Positions 27,260 to 36,208 of a DNA stretch of 64,000 nucleotides are shown here, in pieces. A program made the position numbers and the translations under genes. Source of the DNA: Bacteroidota bacterium (lineage in GTDB: Bacteria > Bacteroidota > Bacteroidia > 2-12-FULL-35-15); contig JADJHE010000007.1 in assembly GCA_016707685.1 (NCBI GenBank), positions 62,001 through 126,000 on the forward strand, read 5' to 3'. The first letter of the stretch is position 1. Each line of letters begins with the position of its first letter. Under the pieces are notes generated by a model, which worked only from the letters and a program-made list of their open reading frames with translations, had not been told where the DNA came from and made no database searches.

Positions 27260-28011
27260 ATTCTTATTGCAATTTTTTTGTTTGATAAATACTTTTTTAA
27301 GTCTTGAATATTAATTTCTTTATAATGAAATACGCTTGCCGCAAGCGCAGCATCCGCCTTACCTTCTAAAAAAGCATCAGCAAAGTGCTCCATTTTACCC
27401 GCTCCGCCACTTGCTATTATTGGAACATTAACTTGTTCTGAAATACGTTTCGTAATATCGTTTGCAAAACCATTTTTAGTTCCATCATTATTCATAGAAG
27501 TGAGCAAGATCTCTCCAGCTCCTAATTCAACTGCTTTTTTAGCCCAGCTGACTGTTGTTGTTTCTGTTTTTACTTTACCACCGTTTAGATATACAAACCA
27601 GTCATTATTCTCGAATTTTGTATCAATTGCCAAAACGATGCATTGACTTCCAAATTGGTTAGCGAGTTCTTTTATTAATTGTGGATTTTTATATGCGGAT
27701 GTGTTTATGGATACTTTATCCGCTCCAGCTTTTAATAACACAGAAACATCCTCAATAGAACTTATTCCACCGCCAACAGTAAACGGGATATTGATGTGTT
27801 TCGCAATTCGAGTAACTAATTCCGAAAGGGTTTTTCTTTTCTCATTGGTTGCTGTGATATCTAAAAAAACAAGTTCATCAGCTCCTTGTTTTGCATATTC
27901 GATAGCAAGCTCAACAGGATCTCCTGCATCACGGATGTTCTCAAAGTTAATTCCTTTAACAGTTCTACCGTCTTTAATATCTAAGCAAGGAATGATTCGT
28001 TTTGTAAGCAT
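27256..28011 (-). CDS. hisF: imidazole glycerol phosphate synthase, cyclase subunit
   Basis: HisF is a (beta/alpha)8 barrel that uses ammonia from HisH to close the imidazole ring and release AICAR. Normal length at 251 residues. The catalytic Asp is in IIPCLDIKDGRTVKG (Asp11), the second in IVLAIDTKFEN, and phosphate loops are VGGGISS and ASGGAGKMEHF. It overlaps hisA by one base and hisIE by four, a tightly coupled order. Confidence 0.98.
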   Translation of the reverse strand: MLTKRIIPCLDIKDGRTVKGINFENIRDAGDPVELAIEYAKQGADELVFLDITATNEKRKTLSELVTRIAKHINIPFTVGGGISSIEDVSVLLKAGADKVSINTSAYKNPQLIKELANQFGSQCIVLAIDTKFENNDWFVYLNGGKVKTETTTVSWAKKAVELGAGEILLTSMNNDGTKNGFANDITKRISEQVNVPIIASGGAGKMEHFADAFLEGKADAALAASVFHYKEINIQDLKKYLSNKKIAIRI

Positions 28012-28745
28012 TATAAAAATGATTTTAATTCTTTAATTGTAATTCGTCCTTCATAAATCGCTTTCCCAATTATAACACCAGAACATCCTGTAGCCTTTAA
28101 TTCATTTAAGTCATAGATGTTAGAAACACCGCCACTTGCAATTAGTTGAATCGAAGGGAAATGGCTTATTATTTTTTTGTATAATTCAATTCCTGGTCCT
28201 TGCAATAATCCATCTTTCGAAATATCAGTACAAAAAATATTTTCAATTCCATTTGATAGATTTTCTTTTATAAAATCGATGATTGAAATGTTAGTACTTT
28301 CGAGCCACCCTCCAACTGCAATTCTTTCGTCTTTCACATCAGCGCCTAACATTATTTTGTTTGCACCATATTTTTTAATCCATGAGTAAAAAAGTGATTT
28401 GTTTTTTACAGCAATACTTCCAAGTGTTGCCATGTGTGCACCTGCATCAAATACAGATTGGATGCTTTCATCCGTTTTTATTCCTCCACCAAAATCAATT
28501 ATAAGGTTTGTTTTTGAAGCAATTGTTTCGAGCACTTTCTGATTCACTACTTCGCCTTTTTTCGCGCCATCCAAGTCAACTAAATGCAATCGTTTAATCC
28601 CAATTTCTTCAAACATTTTTGCCACCTCTAATGGTTGTTCGTTGTAAATTATTTTTTGTGCATAATCTCCTTGCGACAGACGAACGCATTTGCCATCTAT
28701 TAAGTCAATCGCTGGAATGATTTCAAATGATAAGTTGTTCGTCAT
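28011..28745 (-). CDS. hisA: ProFAR isomerase (5-step histidine enzyme)
   Basis: HisA rearranges ProFAR to PRFAR for HisF/HisH. The 244-residue barrel shows the twin phosphate-binding halves: IDFGGGIKTD and ASGGVSNIYDL. The catalytic Asp is in IIPAIDLIDGKCVRLSQGD and the partner Asp in FCTDISKDGLLQGP. Gene ends touch hisF and hisH. Confidence 0.98.
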   Translation of the reverse strand: MTNNLSFEIIPAIDLIDGKCVRLSQGDYAQKIIYNEQPLEVAKMFEEIGIKRLHLVDLDGAKKGEVVNQKVLETIASKTNLIIDFGGGIKTDESIQSVFDAGAHMATLGSIAVKNKSLFYSWIKKYGANKIMLGADVKDERIAVGGWLESTNISIIDFIKENLSNGIENIFCTDISKDGLLQGPGIELYKKIISHFPSIQLIASGGVSNIYDLNELKATGCSGVIIGKAIYEGRITIKELKSFL

Positions 28746-28747
28746 GA

Positions 28748-29347
28748 TTAAAGAGCTATAAAGTTTTGCATAATCTGTTGTCCTGCATCACTCGATTTTT
28801 CAGGATGAAATTGGACGGCATAAAAATTATTTTTTTGTAAAGCAGAGCTGTACTCAATTCCGTAATTAGTAGTAGCAATCATGTCATTAGATTTTTCCAC
28901 ATAATAGCTGTGTACAAAATACATGTATTCATTTTCCTTGATTTTGTTGAATAGTTTAGAATTTAGATTGTAAATTGTATTCCAGCCTATTTGTGGAACT
29001 TTGAGTGTATTCTCTTGTTGCTTTTCATAATCAAATTTTTTTACACTTGAATCAAAAATACCCAAGCAGTTCGTGTCACCTTCTTCCGAATGGTTACACA
29101 TAAGTTGCATTCCCAAGCAAATTCCTAATGTTGGTTGTTTTAAAGATACAATTAACTTATCCAGATTGTTGTTTCTCAAGTATGTCATTGCAGAGCTTGC
29201 TTCTCCAACACCTGGAAAAATAATCTTATCAGCAGATAGTATTTCATCCGCATTGTCGGTAATAATTGGATTGACTCCAATTCGCTCTAATGCAAATGTT
29301 ACAGATTGTATATTTCCTGCATTGTATTTTATGATGGCAACTTTCAT
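28748..29347 (-). CDS. hisH: imidazole glycerol phosphate synthase, glutaminase subunit
   Basis: HisH releases ammonia from glutamine and channels it to HisF. The class I glutamine amidotransferase triad is visible: nucleophile Cys in TLGICLGMQLMC, and His-Glu in VQFHPEKSSDAG. The oxyanion-strand block FPGVGEASSAMTYL is also typical. 199 residues. It overlaps hisB by one base. Confidence 0.98.
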   Translation of the reverse strand: MKVAIIKYNAGNIQSVTFALERIGVNPIITDNADEILSADKIIFPGVGEASSAMTYLRNNNLDKLIVSLKQPTLGICLGMQLMCNHSEEGDTNCLGIFDSSVKKFDYEKQQENTLKVPQIGWNTIYNLNSKLFNKIKENEYMYFVHSYYVEKSNDMIATTNYGIEYSSALQKNNFYAVQFHPEKSSDAGQQIMQNFIAL

Positions 29348-30456
29348 TACAATATTCCTTTTGTGCTTGGTAAATTCATGTTATTCGAATCTCTTTTAAC
29401 AGCAATTTTAATTGCTTTTGCAAATCCTTTGAAAATTGCTTCTATTTTATGATGTTCATTTTGCCCTTCTGCTTTGATGTTTAAGTTGCATTTTGCAGCA
29501 TCACTAAATGATTTAAAAAAGTGAAAAAACATTTCTGTAGGCATTTCTCCTATTTTTTCTCTTTTGAATTCAGCATCCCATACAATCCAACTTCTTCCTC
29601 CAAAATCAATTGCAACTTGTGCTAAACAATCATCCATTGGAAGTAAAAAGCCATATCGCTCAATTCCCTTTTTATTTGACAATGCTTTTAAAAAAGCTTC
29701 TCCCAAAGCAATGCCTATGTCTTCAATCGTATGATGTTCATCAATATGCAAATCGCCTTTAGCGTTGATGTTTAAATCAATTGAACCGTGTTTAGCTATT
29801 TGTTCCAACATGTGGTCAAAAAAAGCGATACCCGTTGATATTGATGCTTGTCCTTTACCATCTAAATTTAGTTCTATTGAAATTTGTGTTTCATTTGTAT
29901 TTCTAGTATGACTAACTTTTCGTTCTGGTAGTTTTATGAAGTTGTAAATTTCTTCCCAGTTTTCAACTACTACATCAATTTCATTTTCCCATCCTTCGGT
30001 CTTGTCATAATTTTTCATTAAAATTGATTTTGCACCTAAATTTTTGGCCAATTTAACATCTGTTAATCGGTCGCCAATTACAAAAGAATTTTCTAAATCG
30101 TAAGAGCCCGACAAGTATTTTGTTAGCATGCCTGTATTAGGCTTGCGTGTTGGTTTGTTTTCGTACTCAAATGTTTTATCGATGCAAACTTCGGCAAATT
30201 GAATGCCTTCTGATGCTAATGTTTGCATCATTAAATTGTGCACAGGCCAAAACGTATGCTCAGGATAGCTTTCTGTTCCTAAGCCATCTTGATTAGTAAC
30301 CATTACTAGTTCATAATCAAGTTCGCGAGCAATTTTTCCTAACCATGTTATTACACCTGGTAAGAATTTTAGCTTGTCGAAACTATCTATTTGAAATGTA
30401 TCTGGTGGCTCCCAAATAATGGTTCCATCTCTGTCGATGAATAATACTTTTTTCAT
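29347..30456 (-). CDS. hisB: bifunctional histidinol-phosphatase / imidazoleglycerol-phosphate dehydratase
   Basis: Residues about 1-165 are a HAD phosphatase (nucleophile in FIDRDGTIIWEP, then MVTNQDGLG and FVIGDRLTDVKLAKN). Residues about 175-369 are the dehydratase, with metal ligands in FFDHMLEQIAKHG, DEHHTIEDIGIALG and EGQNEHHKIEA. The fused form is standard in enterobacteria and in many Bacteroidota, so both steps 6 and 8 of the pathway are covered. It lies between hisC and hisH with minimal spacing. Confidence 0.98.
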   Translation of the reverse strand: MKKVLFIDRDGTIIWEPPDTFQIDSFDKLKFLPGVITWLGKIARELDYELVMVTNQDGLGTESYPEHTFWPVHNLMMQTLASEGIQFAEVCIDKTFEYENKPTRKPNTGMLTKYLSGSYDLENSFVIGDRLTDVKLAKNLGAKSILMKNYDKTEGWENEIDVVVENWEEIYNFIKLPERKVSHTRNTNETQISIELNLDGKGQASISTGIAFFDHMLEQIAKHGSIDLNINAKGDLHIDEHHTIEDIGIALGEAFLKALSNKKGIERYGFLLPMDDCLAQVAIDFGGRSWIVWDAEFKREKIGEMPTEMFFHFFKSFSDAAKCNLNIKAEGQNEHHKIEAIFKGFAKAIKIAVKRDSNNMNLPSTKGIL

Positions 30457-30457
30457 A

Positions 30458-31528
30458 TTAGTTATATTGTTTAAGTGCGTTAATTAATGATTTGTTCTCC
30501 TCTTTAGTTCCAATTGTAATTCGGATACAACCTTCGCACAGTGTTACTGAATTTCTATTTCGAACGATGATTTCTTTTGATTCTAAGTAATGATAGATTT
30601 TATTCGCATCAATTGTTTTTACTAAAAGAAAATTAGCTTCACTGGGATACACCTTTAAAACAAAAGAAAGCTTTTCGATTTCTACTTTTAAGTCTTGTCG
30701 TTCCGTTACAATTTCTTTTATCCAATTATTTACTTTGTCAATATTATTTAATGCATCCAATGCAATTTGTTGGGATACCACATTTATATTGTATGGTGGT
30801 TTTATTTTATTGAATAGGTCAATAATGGGTTCTGATGCAAATGCCATTCCGACTCTTAATCCAGCCAATCCCCATGCTTTGGACAAAGTTTGAAGGATAA
30901 CAAGATTTGGATAATTCAATAATTCTGGAATTAAACTTCTATAGCTTGCAAAGTTGATGTACGCTTCATCCAATACAACAATACCATCGAATTTTTCTAA
31001 GATAGTTTTAATGGAACTCCATGCAACTGCATTTCCTGTTGGGTTATTCGGGCAGCAGATAAAAATCAATTTTGTTTGCGAATCGATTGCATTTAAAATT
31101 GAATCCAAGTCTAATTGAAATTCATCTTTTGTAAGAGGAGTTTTTTTTACTGCAACATCGTTAATGTTTGCCGATACTTCATACATTCCATAGGTAGGCG
31201 GACAAACAATTATATTGTCTTTCCCCGGATTACAGAATGCACGAAATAAAATATCAATTGCTTCATCGCTTCCATTTCCAAGGAAAATATTTTGCATCGG
31301 TAGTCCTTTTATTTTGCTTAGTTTTTCTTTCACTTGCAATTGCATCGGGTCAGGGTATCGATTTAAATTTGCATCGTATTTATTGCCAGTTACTATTGGT
31401 GCACCAAATGAATTTTCATTGGCATCTAAAAATATCCCTTCTTTTCCTTTGTATTCATCTCTTGCTGAGGAATAGGGAACAAGTTTTTTAATATTTTCTC
31501 TTGTAATTTTATCTAAATCAAAAGCCAT
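30458..31528 (-). CDS. hisC: histidinol-phosphate aminotransferase
   Basis: A 356-residue fold-type I PLP enzyme that converts imidazole-acetol phosphate to histidinol phosphate. The PLP Lys is in LQTLSKAWGLAGLRVG; IFICCPNNPTGNAVAW and VVLDEAYINFA hold the cofactor-binding Asn and Asp. LFLGNGSDEAIDILFRAF-like phosphate-loop sequence is present near residue 85. It follows hisD after two bases. Confidence 0.97.
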   Translation of the reverse strand: MAFDLDKITRENIKKLVPYSSARDEYKGKEGIFLDANENSFGAPIVTGNKYDANLNRYPDPMQLQVKEKLSKIKGLPMQNIFLGNGSDEAIDILFRAFCNPGKDNIIVCPPTYGMYEVSANINDVAVKKTPLTKDEFQLDLDSILNAIDSQTKLIFICCPNNPTGNAVAWSSIKTILEKFDGIVVLDEAYINFASYRSLIPELLNYPNLVILQTLSKAWGLAGLRVGMAFASEPIIDLFNKIKPPYNINVVSQQIALDALNNIDKVNNWIKEIVTERQDLKVEIEKLSFVLKVYPSEANFLLVKTIDANKIYHYLESKEIIVRNRNSVTLCEGCIRITIGTKEENKSLINALKQYN

Positions 31529-31530
31529 AA

Positions 31531-32823
31531 TTAAATAGTATTAATTGAATTTAATCTTAAAGTTACTGCATTTTTGTGTGCATCCAAACCTTCTGCTGCT
31601 GCCATTAATTCAATAGCATTGCCAATGTTTTTGAGGCCTTCTTTTGTTAGTTTTTGAAAAGTTACTTTTTTTACAAAACTATCTAAAGAAACACCGCTAT
31701 ATGCTGTTGCATAGCCATTTGTTGGTAATGTATGGTTGGTGCCCGAAGCATAATCACCAGCACTTTCACATGAATAGTTTCCAAGGAATACAGAGCCTGC
31801 ATTTAGAACAAGTTCTCCTATTTCTTCCTCATTTTCACACGCTATAATTAAATGTTCTGGTGCATATGCATTTAACAAATCAATTCCCTCATCAACAGTT
31901 TTTACTAAAATAGCTTTGCTGTTTTCTAGCGCTTTTTGTGCTAGTTCTTTTCTTGACAAAAGTGCTAATTGTTTGATTAGTTCGATGTTTACACTTTCAA
32001 TCGTTTCTTCCGAAGTTGAAACTAGAATCACTTGTGAGTCGGCACCATGCTCCGCTTGAGATAATAAGTCGGAAGCAACAAATGCTGGAATGCATGTTTC
32101 ATCTGCAATAATTGCAACTTCCGATGGTCCGGCTGGCATATCAATCGCAGTTCCTGATTTATTAACGAGTTGTTTGGCACACGTTACATATTGATTGCCT
32201 GGTCCAAATATTTTGTTAGTTTTTGGAATCGTTTCTGTACCGTATGCCATAGCACCAATTGCTTGTACACCACCAACTTTGAATACTTTGGTAATGCCAA
32301 CTAATTTAGCAGTGTATAAAATGGCGTCATTGATTTTTCCATTTTTATCTGGTGGAGTGCATAAAATTATTTCAGAACATCCTGCTATTTTTGCTGGAAT
32401 ACCTAACATTAAAATAGTTGAAAAGAGTGGTGCAGAGCCACCGGGAATGTATAATCCAACTTTTTGAATGGCAATCGATTTTCTCCAACAATTCACACCA
32501 CTGGTCGTTTCGATTACTTTTTTCTCTTCTTTTTGTGCGAAGTGGAATTTTTCAATATTAGCTTTTGCTAATTGTATTGCATTTTTTAACTCTTCTGAAA
32601 TATTTTTTTCAGCTTGAATAAATTCACTAGTATCCACTTCCGTTTTTTCAATATCTACCTTATCAAATTGTTTTGTGTAAACTGGTATGGCTTTGTCGCC
32701 ATTTTTGCGAACTTCAAACAAGACACTATTGACGGTTTCTTCCAATGAAGCGCTATCCAAGCTTGGGCGTTTCAAAAGTTCAAGCCATGTACTTCTTTCT
32801 GGATATTTGATCGTTTTAATCAT
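31531..32823 (-). CDS. hisD: histidinol dehydrogenase
   Basis: A 430-residue zinc enzyme that oxidises histidinol to histidine in two NAD-dependent steps. Visible are GLYIPGGSAPLFSTILM, the NAD region PKTNKIFGPGNQYV, AGPSEVAIIADETC, and the zinc-binding LLSQAEHGADSQ; the C-terminal part has ESAGDYASGTNHTLPT. 38 bases separate it from hisG, the longest gap in the operon. Confidence 0.98.
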   Translation of the reverse strand: MIKTIKYPERSTWLELLKRPSLDSASLEETVNSVLFEVRKNGDKAIPVYTKQFDKVDIEKTEVDTSEFIQAEKNISEELKNAIQLAKANIEKFHFAQKEEKKVIETTSGVNCWRKSIAIQKVGLYIPGGSAPLFSTILMLGIPAKIAGCSEIILCTPPDKNGKINDAILYTAKLVGITKVFKVGGVQAIGAMAYGTETIPKTNKIFGPGNQYVTCAKQLVNKSGTAIDMPAGPSEVAIIADETCIPAFVASDLLSQAEHGADSQVILVSTSEETIESVNIELIKQLALLSRKELAQKALENSKAILVKTVDEGIDLLNAYAPEHLIIACENEEEIGELVLNAGSVFLGNYSCESAGDYASGTNHTLPTNGYATAYSGVSLDSFVKKVTFQKLTKEGLKNIGNAIELMAAAEGLDAHKNAVTLRLNSINTI

Positions 32824-32861
32824 ATTGATTGCTAATATGTTTGTTTTTTAATGGCTGTTTT

Positions 32862-33722
32862 TTATAAAATCATTTTTTCAATTGGAACCACTAAAATACC
32901 TTGTGCTCCTTTTGCTTTTAATTTTTCGATGATGTCCCAGAACTCATTTTCATTTACTACGCTGTGAACAGAGCTCCATCCTTTGTCGGCCAAAGGTAAT
33001 ATGGTTGGACTTTTCATGCCTGGCAATATTTTACAGATAGCATCTAAATTTTTGTTTGGAGCATTCAATAAAATGTATTTGTTGTTTTTTGCTTTTTTTA
33101 CTGCATTTATTCTGAATATTAATTTTTCTAAAATATCCTTTTTGCTTTTTGAAAGGGTATTGTTTGAAACCAGTACCGCTTCTGATTTTAAAATAACTTC
33201 TGTTTCTTTTAATCCATTTGTAAAAAGCGTGCTGCCAGAGCTAACCAAGTCGCATATAGCATCTGCCAAACCGATACTTGGCGCAATCTCTACCGAGCCA
33301 CTTATTTCGTGTATTTCGGCATTTATTTTATTTTTCTTTAAAAACTTAGAAAGAATAACAGAATAGCTAGTTGCAATACGCTTGCCTTCCAAATCTTGAA
33401 TACTTTTATATTTTTCGTTTTTTGGTATTGCAATAGATAATCTGCATTTACCAAAGCCTAATTTGTCAACGATAGATACTTTTTTGTTTTTTTCGATTAA
33501 TACATTCTCACCTACAATGCCAATATCTGCAATTCCGTCTTCAACATATTGAGGAATATCGTCATCACGCAAAAAGAATACTTCTAAAGGAAAGTTATAG
33601 GCTTCTGCCTTAAGTTTGTTCAAGCCATTATTGAATTCGATACCCGCTTCCTTTAAGAGTCGGATAGAATCCTCGTTTAGTCGTCCTGATTTTTGAATTG
33701 CAATTTTTAGTTTTGTTTCCAT
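32862..33722 (-). CDS. hisG: ATP phosphoribosyltransferase, long form
   Basis: HisG catalyses the first, committed step of histidine synthesis. At 286 residues it is the long form, which does not need HisZ; the last ~75 residues (WSSVHSVVNENEFWDII, GILVVPIEKMI) are the ACT-like regulatory domain through which histidine inhibits. Catalytic-domain blocks include IADIGIVGENVLIEK and the PRPP loop region ISGSVEIAPSIGLADAI. It is the first structural gene after the leader and attenuator at 33736-33876, so the operon has both enzyme feedback and, by inference, attenuation control. Confidence 0.97.
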   Translation of the reverse strand: METKLKIAIQKSGRLNEDSIRLLKEAGIEFNNGLNKLKAEAYNFPLEVFFLRDDDIPQYVEDGIADIGIVGENVLIEKNKKVSIVDKLGFGKCRLSIAIPKNEKYKSIQDLEGKRIATSYSVILSKFLKKNKINAEIHEISGSVEIAPSIGLADAICDLVSSGSTLFTNGLKETEVILKSEAVLVSNNTLSKSKKDILEKLIFRINAVKKAKNNKYILLNAPNKNLDAICKILPGMKSPTILPLADKGWSSVHSVVNENEFWDIIEKLKAKGAQGILVVPIEKMIL

Positions 33723-33741
33723 GATTGATTTTGATAAATAA

Positions 33742-33772
33742 AAAAGGGCCTACCTGTTTGGTAAGCCCTTTT
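33742..33772 (-). terminator. intrinsic terminator of the his attenuator
   Basis: On the minus strand AAAAGGGCTTACC pairs with GGTAGGCCCTTTT (13 pairs including one G-T) across the loop AAACA, followed by six T. It lies between the leader peptide and hisG, 19 bases before the hisG ATG, where a terminator only makes sense as a regulated one. Its left arm can alternatively pair with GGTAGGC at 33824-33830 of the leader, which would melt it. Confidence 0.88.
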
Positions 33773-33825
33773 GATATATTGTTAGTTGTTAGTTCGTTGT
33801 TACGTTTACACAATACAGCATCTGC

Positions 33826-33876
33826 CTACCCTTTTGGATAAGTATGGTGATGATGGATATGTAACATTGTATTCAT
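33826..33876 (-). CDS. hisL: his operon leader peptide (16 residues, five His)
   Basis: ATG at 33876 opens a 16-codon frame, MNTMLHIHHHHTYPKG, ending TAG. Five of the six codons at positions 6-11 are His (CAT or CAC). The frame stands directly upstream of a terminator and the eight-gene his operon. This is the arrangement of a classical amino-acid leader: low charged tRNA-His stalls the ribosome on the His codons. The TAG stop lies inside GGTAGGC, the arm proposed to pair with the terminator's left arm, so a ribosome that reaches the stop would cover it and allow termination. Inference from sequence; the His-codon run by itself is unlikely to be chance. Confidence 0.87.
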   Translation of the reverse strand: MNTMLHIHHHHTYPKG

Positions 33877-33883
33877 TGCGTAG

Positions 33884-33911
33884 CAAATGTATAAAATAAA
33901 TTGTATAGCAA
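33884..33911 (-). promoter_or_regulatory. promoter of the his operon: TTG -17 bp- TACATTTG
   Basis: TACATTTG (33884-33891) fits the TAnnTTTG box exactly and TTG (33909-33911) lies 17 bases upstream. The box ends 7 bases before the ATG of the leader peptide, so the transcript would start at or within a few bases of that ATG. Confidence 0.6.
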
Positions 33912-33944
33912 GCAAATTTATTTTTAAAACAGATGTAAAAACCG

Positions 33945-33952
33945 TATTTTTG
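33945..33952 (+). promoter_or_regulatory. putative -7 box (TATTTTTG) for the ChaN-like gene
   Basis: An exact TAnnTTTG 17 bases before the ATG at 33970. No TTG element at the proper distance. The divergent his promoter lies 33 bases away. Confidence 0.35.
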
Positions 33953-33969
33953 AGTAAACACTACTAGCC

Positions 33970-34830
33970 ATGAAGTCATCTATTTTAAATATATTTCTAA
34001 TTGCCATTTTGGTTTTTTCGTTTAAAGGGGATAAAAAAGCCTACCAGCTGTTCGATTCCAAAGGGAAAGAAACAACTTACGAAAAGATGTTGAATGACGC
34101 CAAACAAGCAGATGTTGTATTGTTCGGAGAAATGCACGACAATCCTATTTGCCATTGGTTGCAGTTGGAGCTTACAAAAGATCTCTATCAAATAAAGAAA
34201 GAAAAGCTGGTTCTAGGTGCTGAGATGTTTGAAGCGGACGATCAGATAGCTATTAATGAATATTTAGCAGGTAAAATTTCGGAGAAAACCTTTAAAGATG
34301 AAGTGAAACTTTGGCCCAATTATAAAACAGATTATAAGCCCTTAATAGATTTTGCTAAAAATAACAAGTTGAACTTTATTGCAGCCAATATTCCTAGACG
34401 CTATGCAAATTTGGTATATAATAAAGGAATTGAAAAGTTAGATAGTTTGGATTCAGAAGCAAAAAAGTGGATTTGTCCATTGCCAATGAAGTACGATGGA
34501 ACAATTAAATGTTATAAAGATATATTTGAATCGGCAGGTGGACATGGTGGGGAAAATTTGCCTAAATCACAAGCGGTAAAAGATGCAACGATGGCCTATT
34601 TTATTTCTAAAAATTTAGGGAATGGAAAGTTGTTCGTTCATTACAACGGTACTTATCATAGCAATAACCACCAAGGAATTGAGTGGTATTTAAAAGATAT
34701 AAATAAAAACTTGAAGGTGTTCACCATTGCATCAGCTGAGCAGGCTGCATTAGATACACTTGCGAAAGAATCAATCGACTTAGCAGATTACATTATAATA
34801 ACGCCAGAAAGTCTTACCAAAACCCATTAA
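33970..34830 (+). CDS. ChaN-family (haem-binding, DUF399) exported protein
   Basis: A 286-residue protein. Residues 1-20 are a hydrophobic export signal without a lipobox Cys. The body matches the ChaN fold family: VLFGEMHDNPICHWLQLEL (about residues 48-66, the Glu-x-His-Asp motif), LGAEMFEADDQ, AANIPRRYANLV, and near the end FVHYNGTYHSNNHQGIEWYL. Campylobacter ChaR binds haem and is iron-regulated, and related proteins (EreA/ChaN fold) include hydrolases, so the reaction here is open. The envelope location is inferred from the N-terminus. It is divergent from the his operon and 7 bases upstream of a membrane-protein gene. Confidence 0.85.
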   Translation: MKSSILNIFLIAILVFSFKGDKKAYQLFDSKGKETTYEKMLNDAKQADVVLFGEMHDNPICHWLQLELTKDLYQIKKEKLVLGAEMFEADDQIAINEYLAGKISEKTFKDEVKLWPNYKTDYKPLIDFAKNNKLNFIAANIPRRYANLVYNKGIEKLDSLDSEAKKWICPLPMKYDGTIKCYKDIFESAGGHGGENLPKSQAVKDATMAYFISKNLGNGKLFVHYNGTYHSNNHQGIEWYLKDINKNLKVFTIASAEQAALDTLAKESIDLADYIIITPESLTKTH

Positions 34831-34837
34831 TTAAGTT

Positions 34838-36208
34838 GTGCTAAAGAACGAATCATTAAAAGTTTGGGCAAGTCTTTTTGTATGTACCCTTTTGCTTTTG
34901 TGGGTTGCTATTTATAATGGATTTCCAATCGTTTATTCCGATACATCTACTTATTTGGCATCTGGATTCGAATTCGAAACGCCAGCCGATCGACCAATTA
35001 CATATGGTTTGTTTATTTTTATTAGTAGTTTAGGCGGACAAACTTTATGGCTAACGGCATTTTTGCAATCGCTCATTATTACCTATGTAATTTATTTAGT
35101 AGTTAAATATTTTACCAATGTTAAGTCGCCATCAACGTTCACTATTTTATTTATTTTTCTTCTTTCTTTTATTTCAAGTTTGCCTTGGATAAGCGGCATG
35201 TTGCTAGCTGATATTTTCACACCTACTACAATTTTATCATTGTTGCTCTTGATTTTTGTTCCAAAGCTTACAAAAGCAGAGCGCATTTTTTTATATTTTA
35301 TTTTCTTTTTGTCAAATGCAATGCACATGTCGCATTTACTAATAAATGCATTTTTAATTTCTACTGTTTTGCTTACAACCTATATCCGCTATTTTAAATC
35401 GTTCCTGATTTCAGTCTCAAAAAAACAACTTTATTTGTTGTTGTTTTTAACACTTTCTGCAATTGCAATTATGTCTTCTGCCATGTCAAAGTCCAAGCAT
35501 ATCTTTTATATGGGTAGAATGGTTGAAAATGGAATATTAAAAAAATATTTAGATGAGACTTGCGCTACAAAAAACTATCAATTGTGCGCTTATAAAGATT
35601 CTTTGCCTGCAACTGCTGATCGTTTTTTGTGGGATTTTGAAAATAGTCCAGTGTATAAATTAGGTGGTTGGAAAACAACTAAAAAAGAATTCAATGAAAT
35701 TATTTCAGCTACTTTAACTGAATCTAAGTATTTAAAATTACATGTTTTTGGAGCAATTGATAATAGTATTAGGCAGTTGTCGGAGTTTAATTTAGGCGAG
35801 GGAAACATTGCTTTTGGAAAAGGAACCGTGCTGGAGGATCGAGTAGGTTTATTTATTCCCAGTGATGCAGTTTGTTATAATGAATCAAAACAAACAAATG
35901 GGGAGTTGTCACTTTTTAATGATTTTAATCCCATTCAAAAAGCTGTTGTATATAGTTCTTTAGTGCTGTTACTTCTGATAATGATTGTTGGTCCAATGCG
36001 CAAGAAATTATCACCGGTGCTGTTCTTGTTAATTGTTTTTGTGTTAATTGGCGTTTTATACAATGATGTAGTTTGTGCTTCTTTATCAACAGTGGCTAAC
36101 CGTTTTGCAGTTAGGGTAATTTGGCTGTTACCTTTTTTAGTATTCTTAGTAACCTTGAATTATTGGAAAGTGTTTTCAGATAAGAAAAAATCTACTCAAC
36201 ATAAATAG
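34838..36208 (+). CDS. conserved polytopic membrane protein of unknown function
   Basis: A 456-residue protein from GTG 34838, 7 bases after the ChaN-like gene. It has about six N-terminal hydrophobic segments (residues about 8-215), a soluble loop at about 220-365, and three more hydrophobic segments. The first loop YSDTSTYLASGFEFE and the soluble part with GRMVENGILKKYLDETC and ADRFLWDFE resemble an uncharacterised membrane protein family I have seen in Proteobacteria and Bacteroidota; the LADIFTP in the third loop has an acidic residue at a membrane border, as in GT-C transferases. I cannot assign an activity. Convergent with the barrel gene, overlapping it by 17 bases. Confidence 0.7.
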   Translation: MLKNESLKVWASLFVCTLLLLWVAIYNGFPIVYSDTSTYLASGFEFETPADRPITYGLFIFISSLGGQTLWLTAFLQSLIITYVIYLVVKYFTNVKSPSTFTILFIFLLSFISSLPWISGMLLADIFTPTTILSLLLLIFVPKLTKAERIFLYFIFFLSNAMHMSHLLINAFLISTVLLTTYIRYFKSFLISVSKKQLYLLLFLTLSAIAIMSSAMSKSKHIFYMGRMVENGILKKYLDETCATKNYQLCAYKDSLPATADRFLWDFENSPVYKLGGWKTTKKEFNEIISATLTESKYLKLHVFGAIDNSIRQLSEFNLGEGNIAFGKGTVLEDRVGLFIPSDAVCYNESKQTNGELSLFNDFNPIQKAVVYSSLVLLLLIMIVGPMRKKLSPVLFLLIVFVLIGVLYNDVVCASLSTVANRFAVRVIWLLPFLVFLVTLNYWKVFSDKKKSTQHK

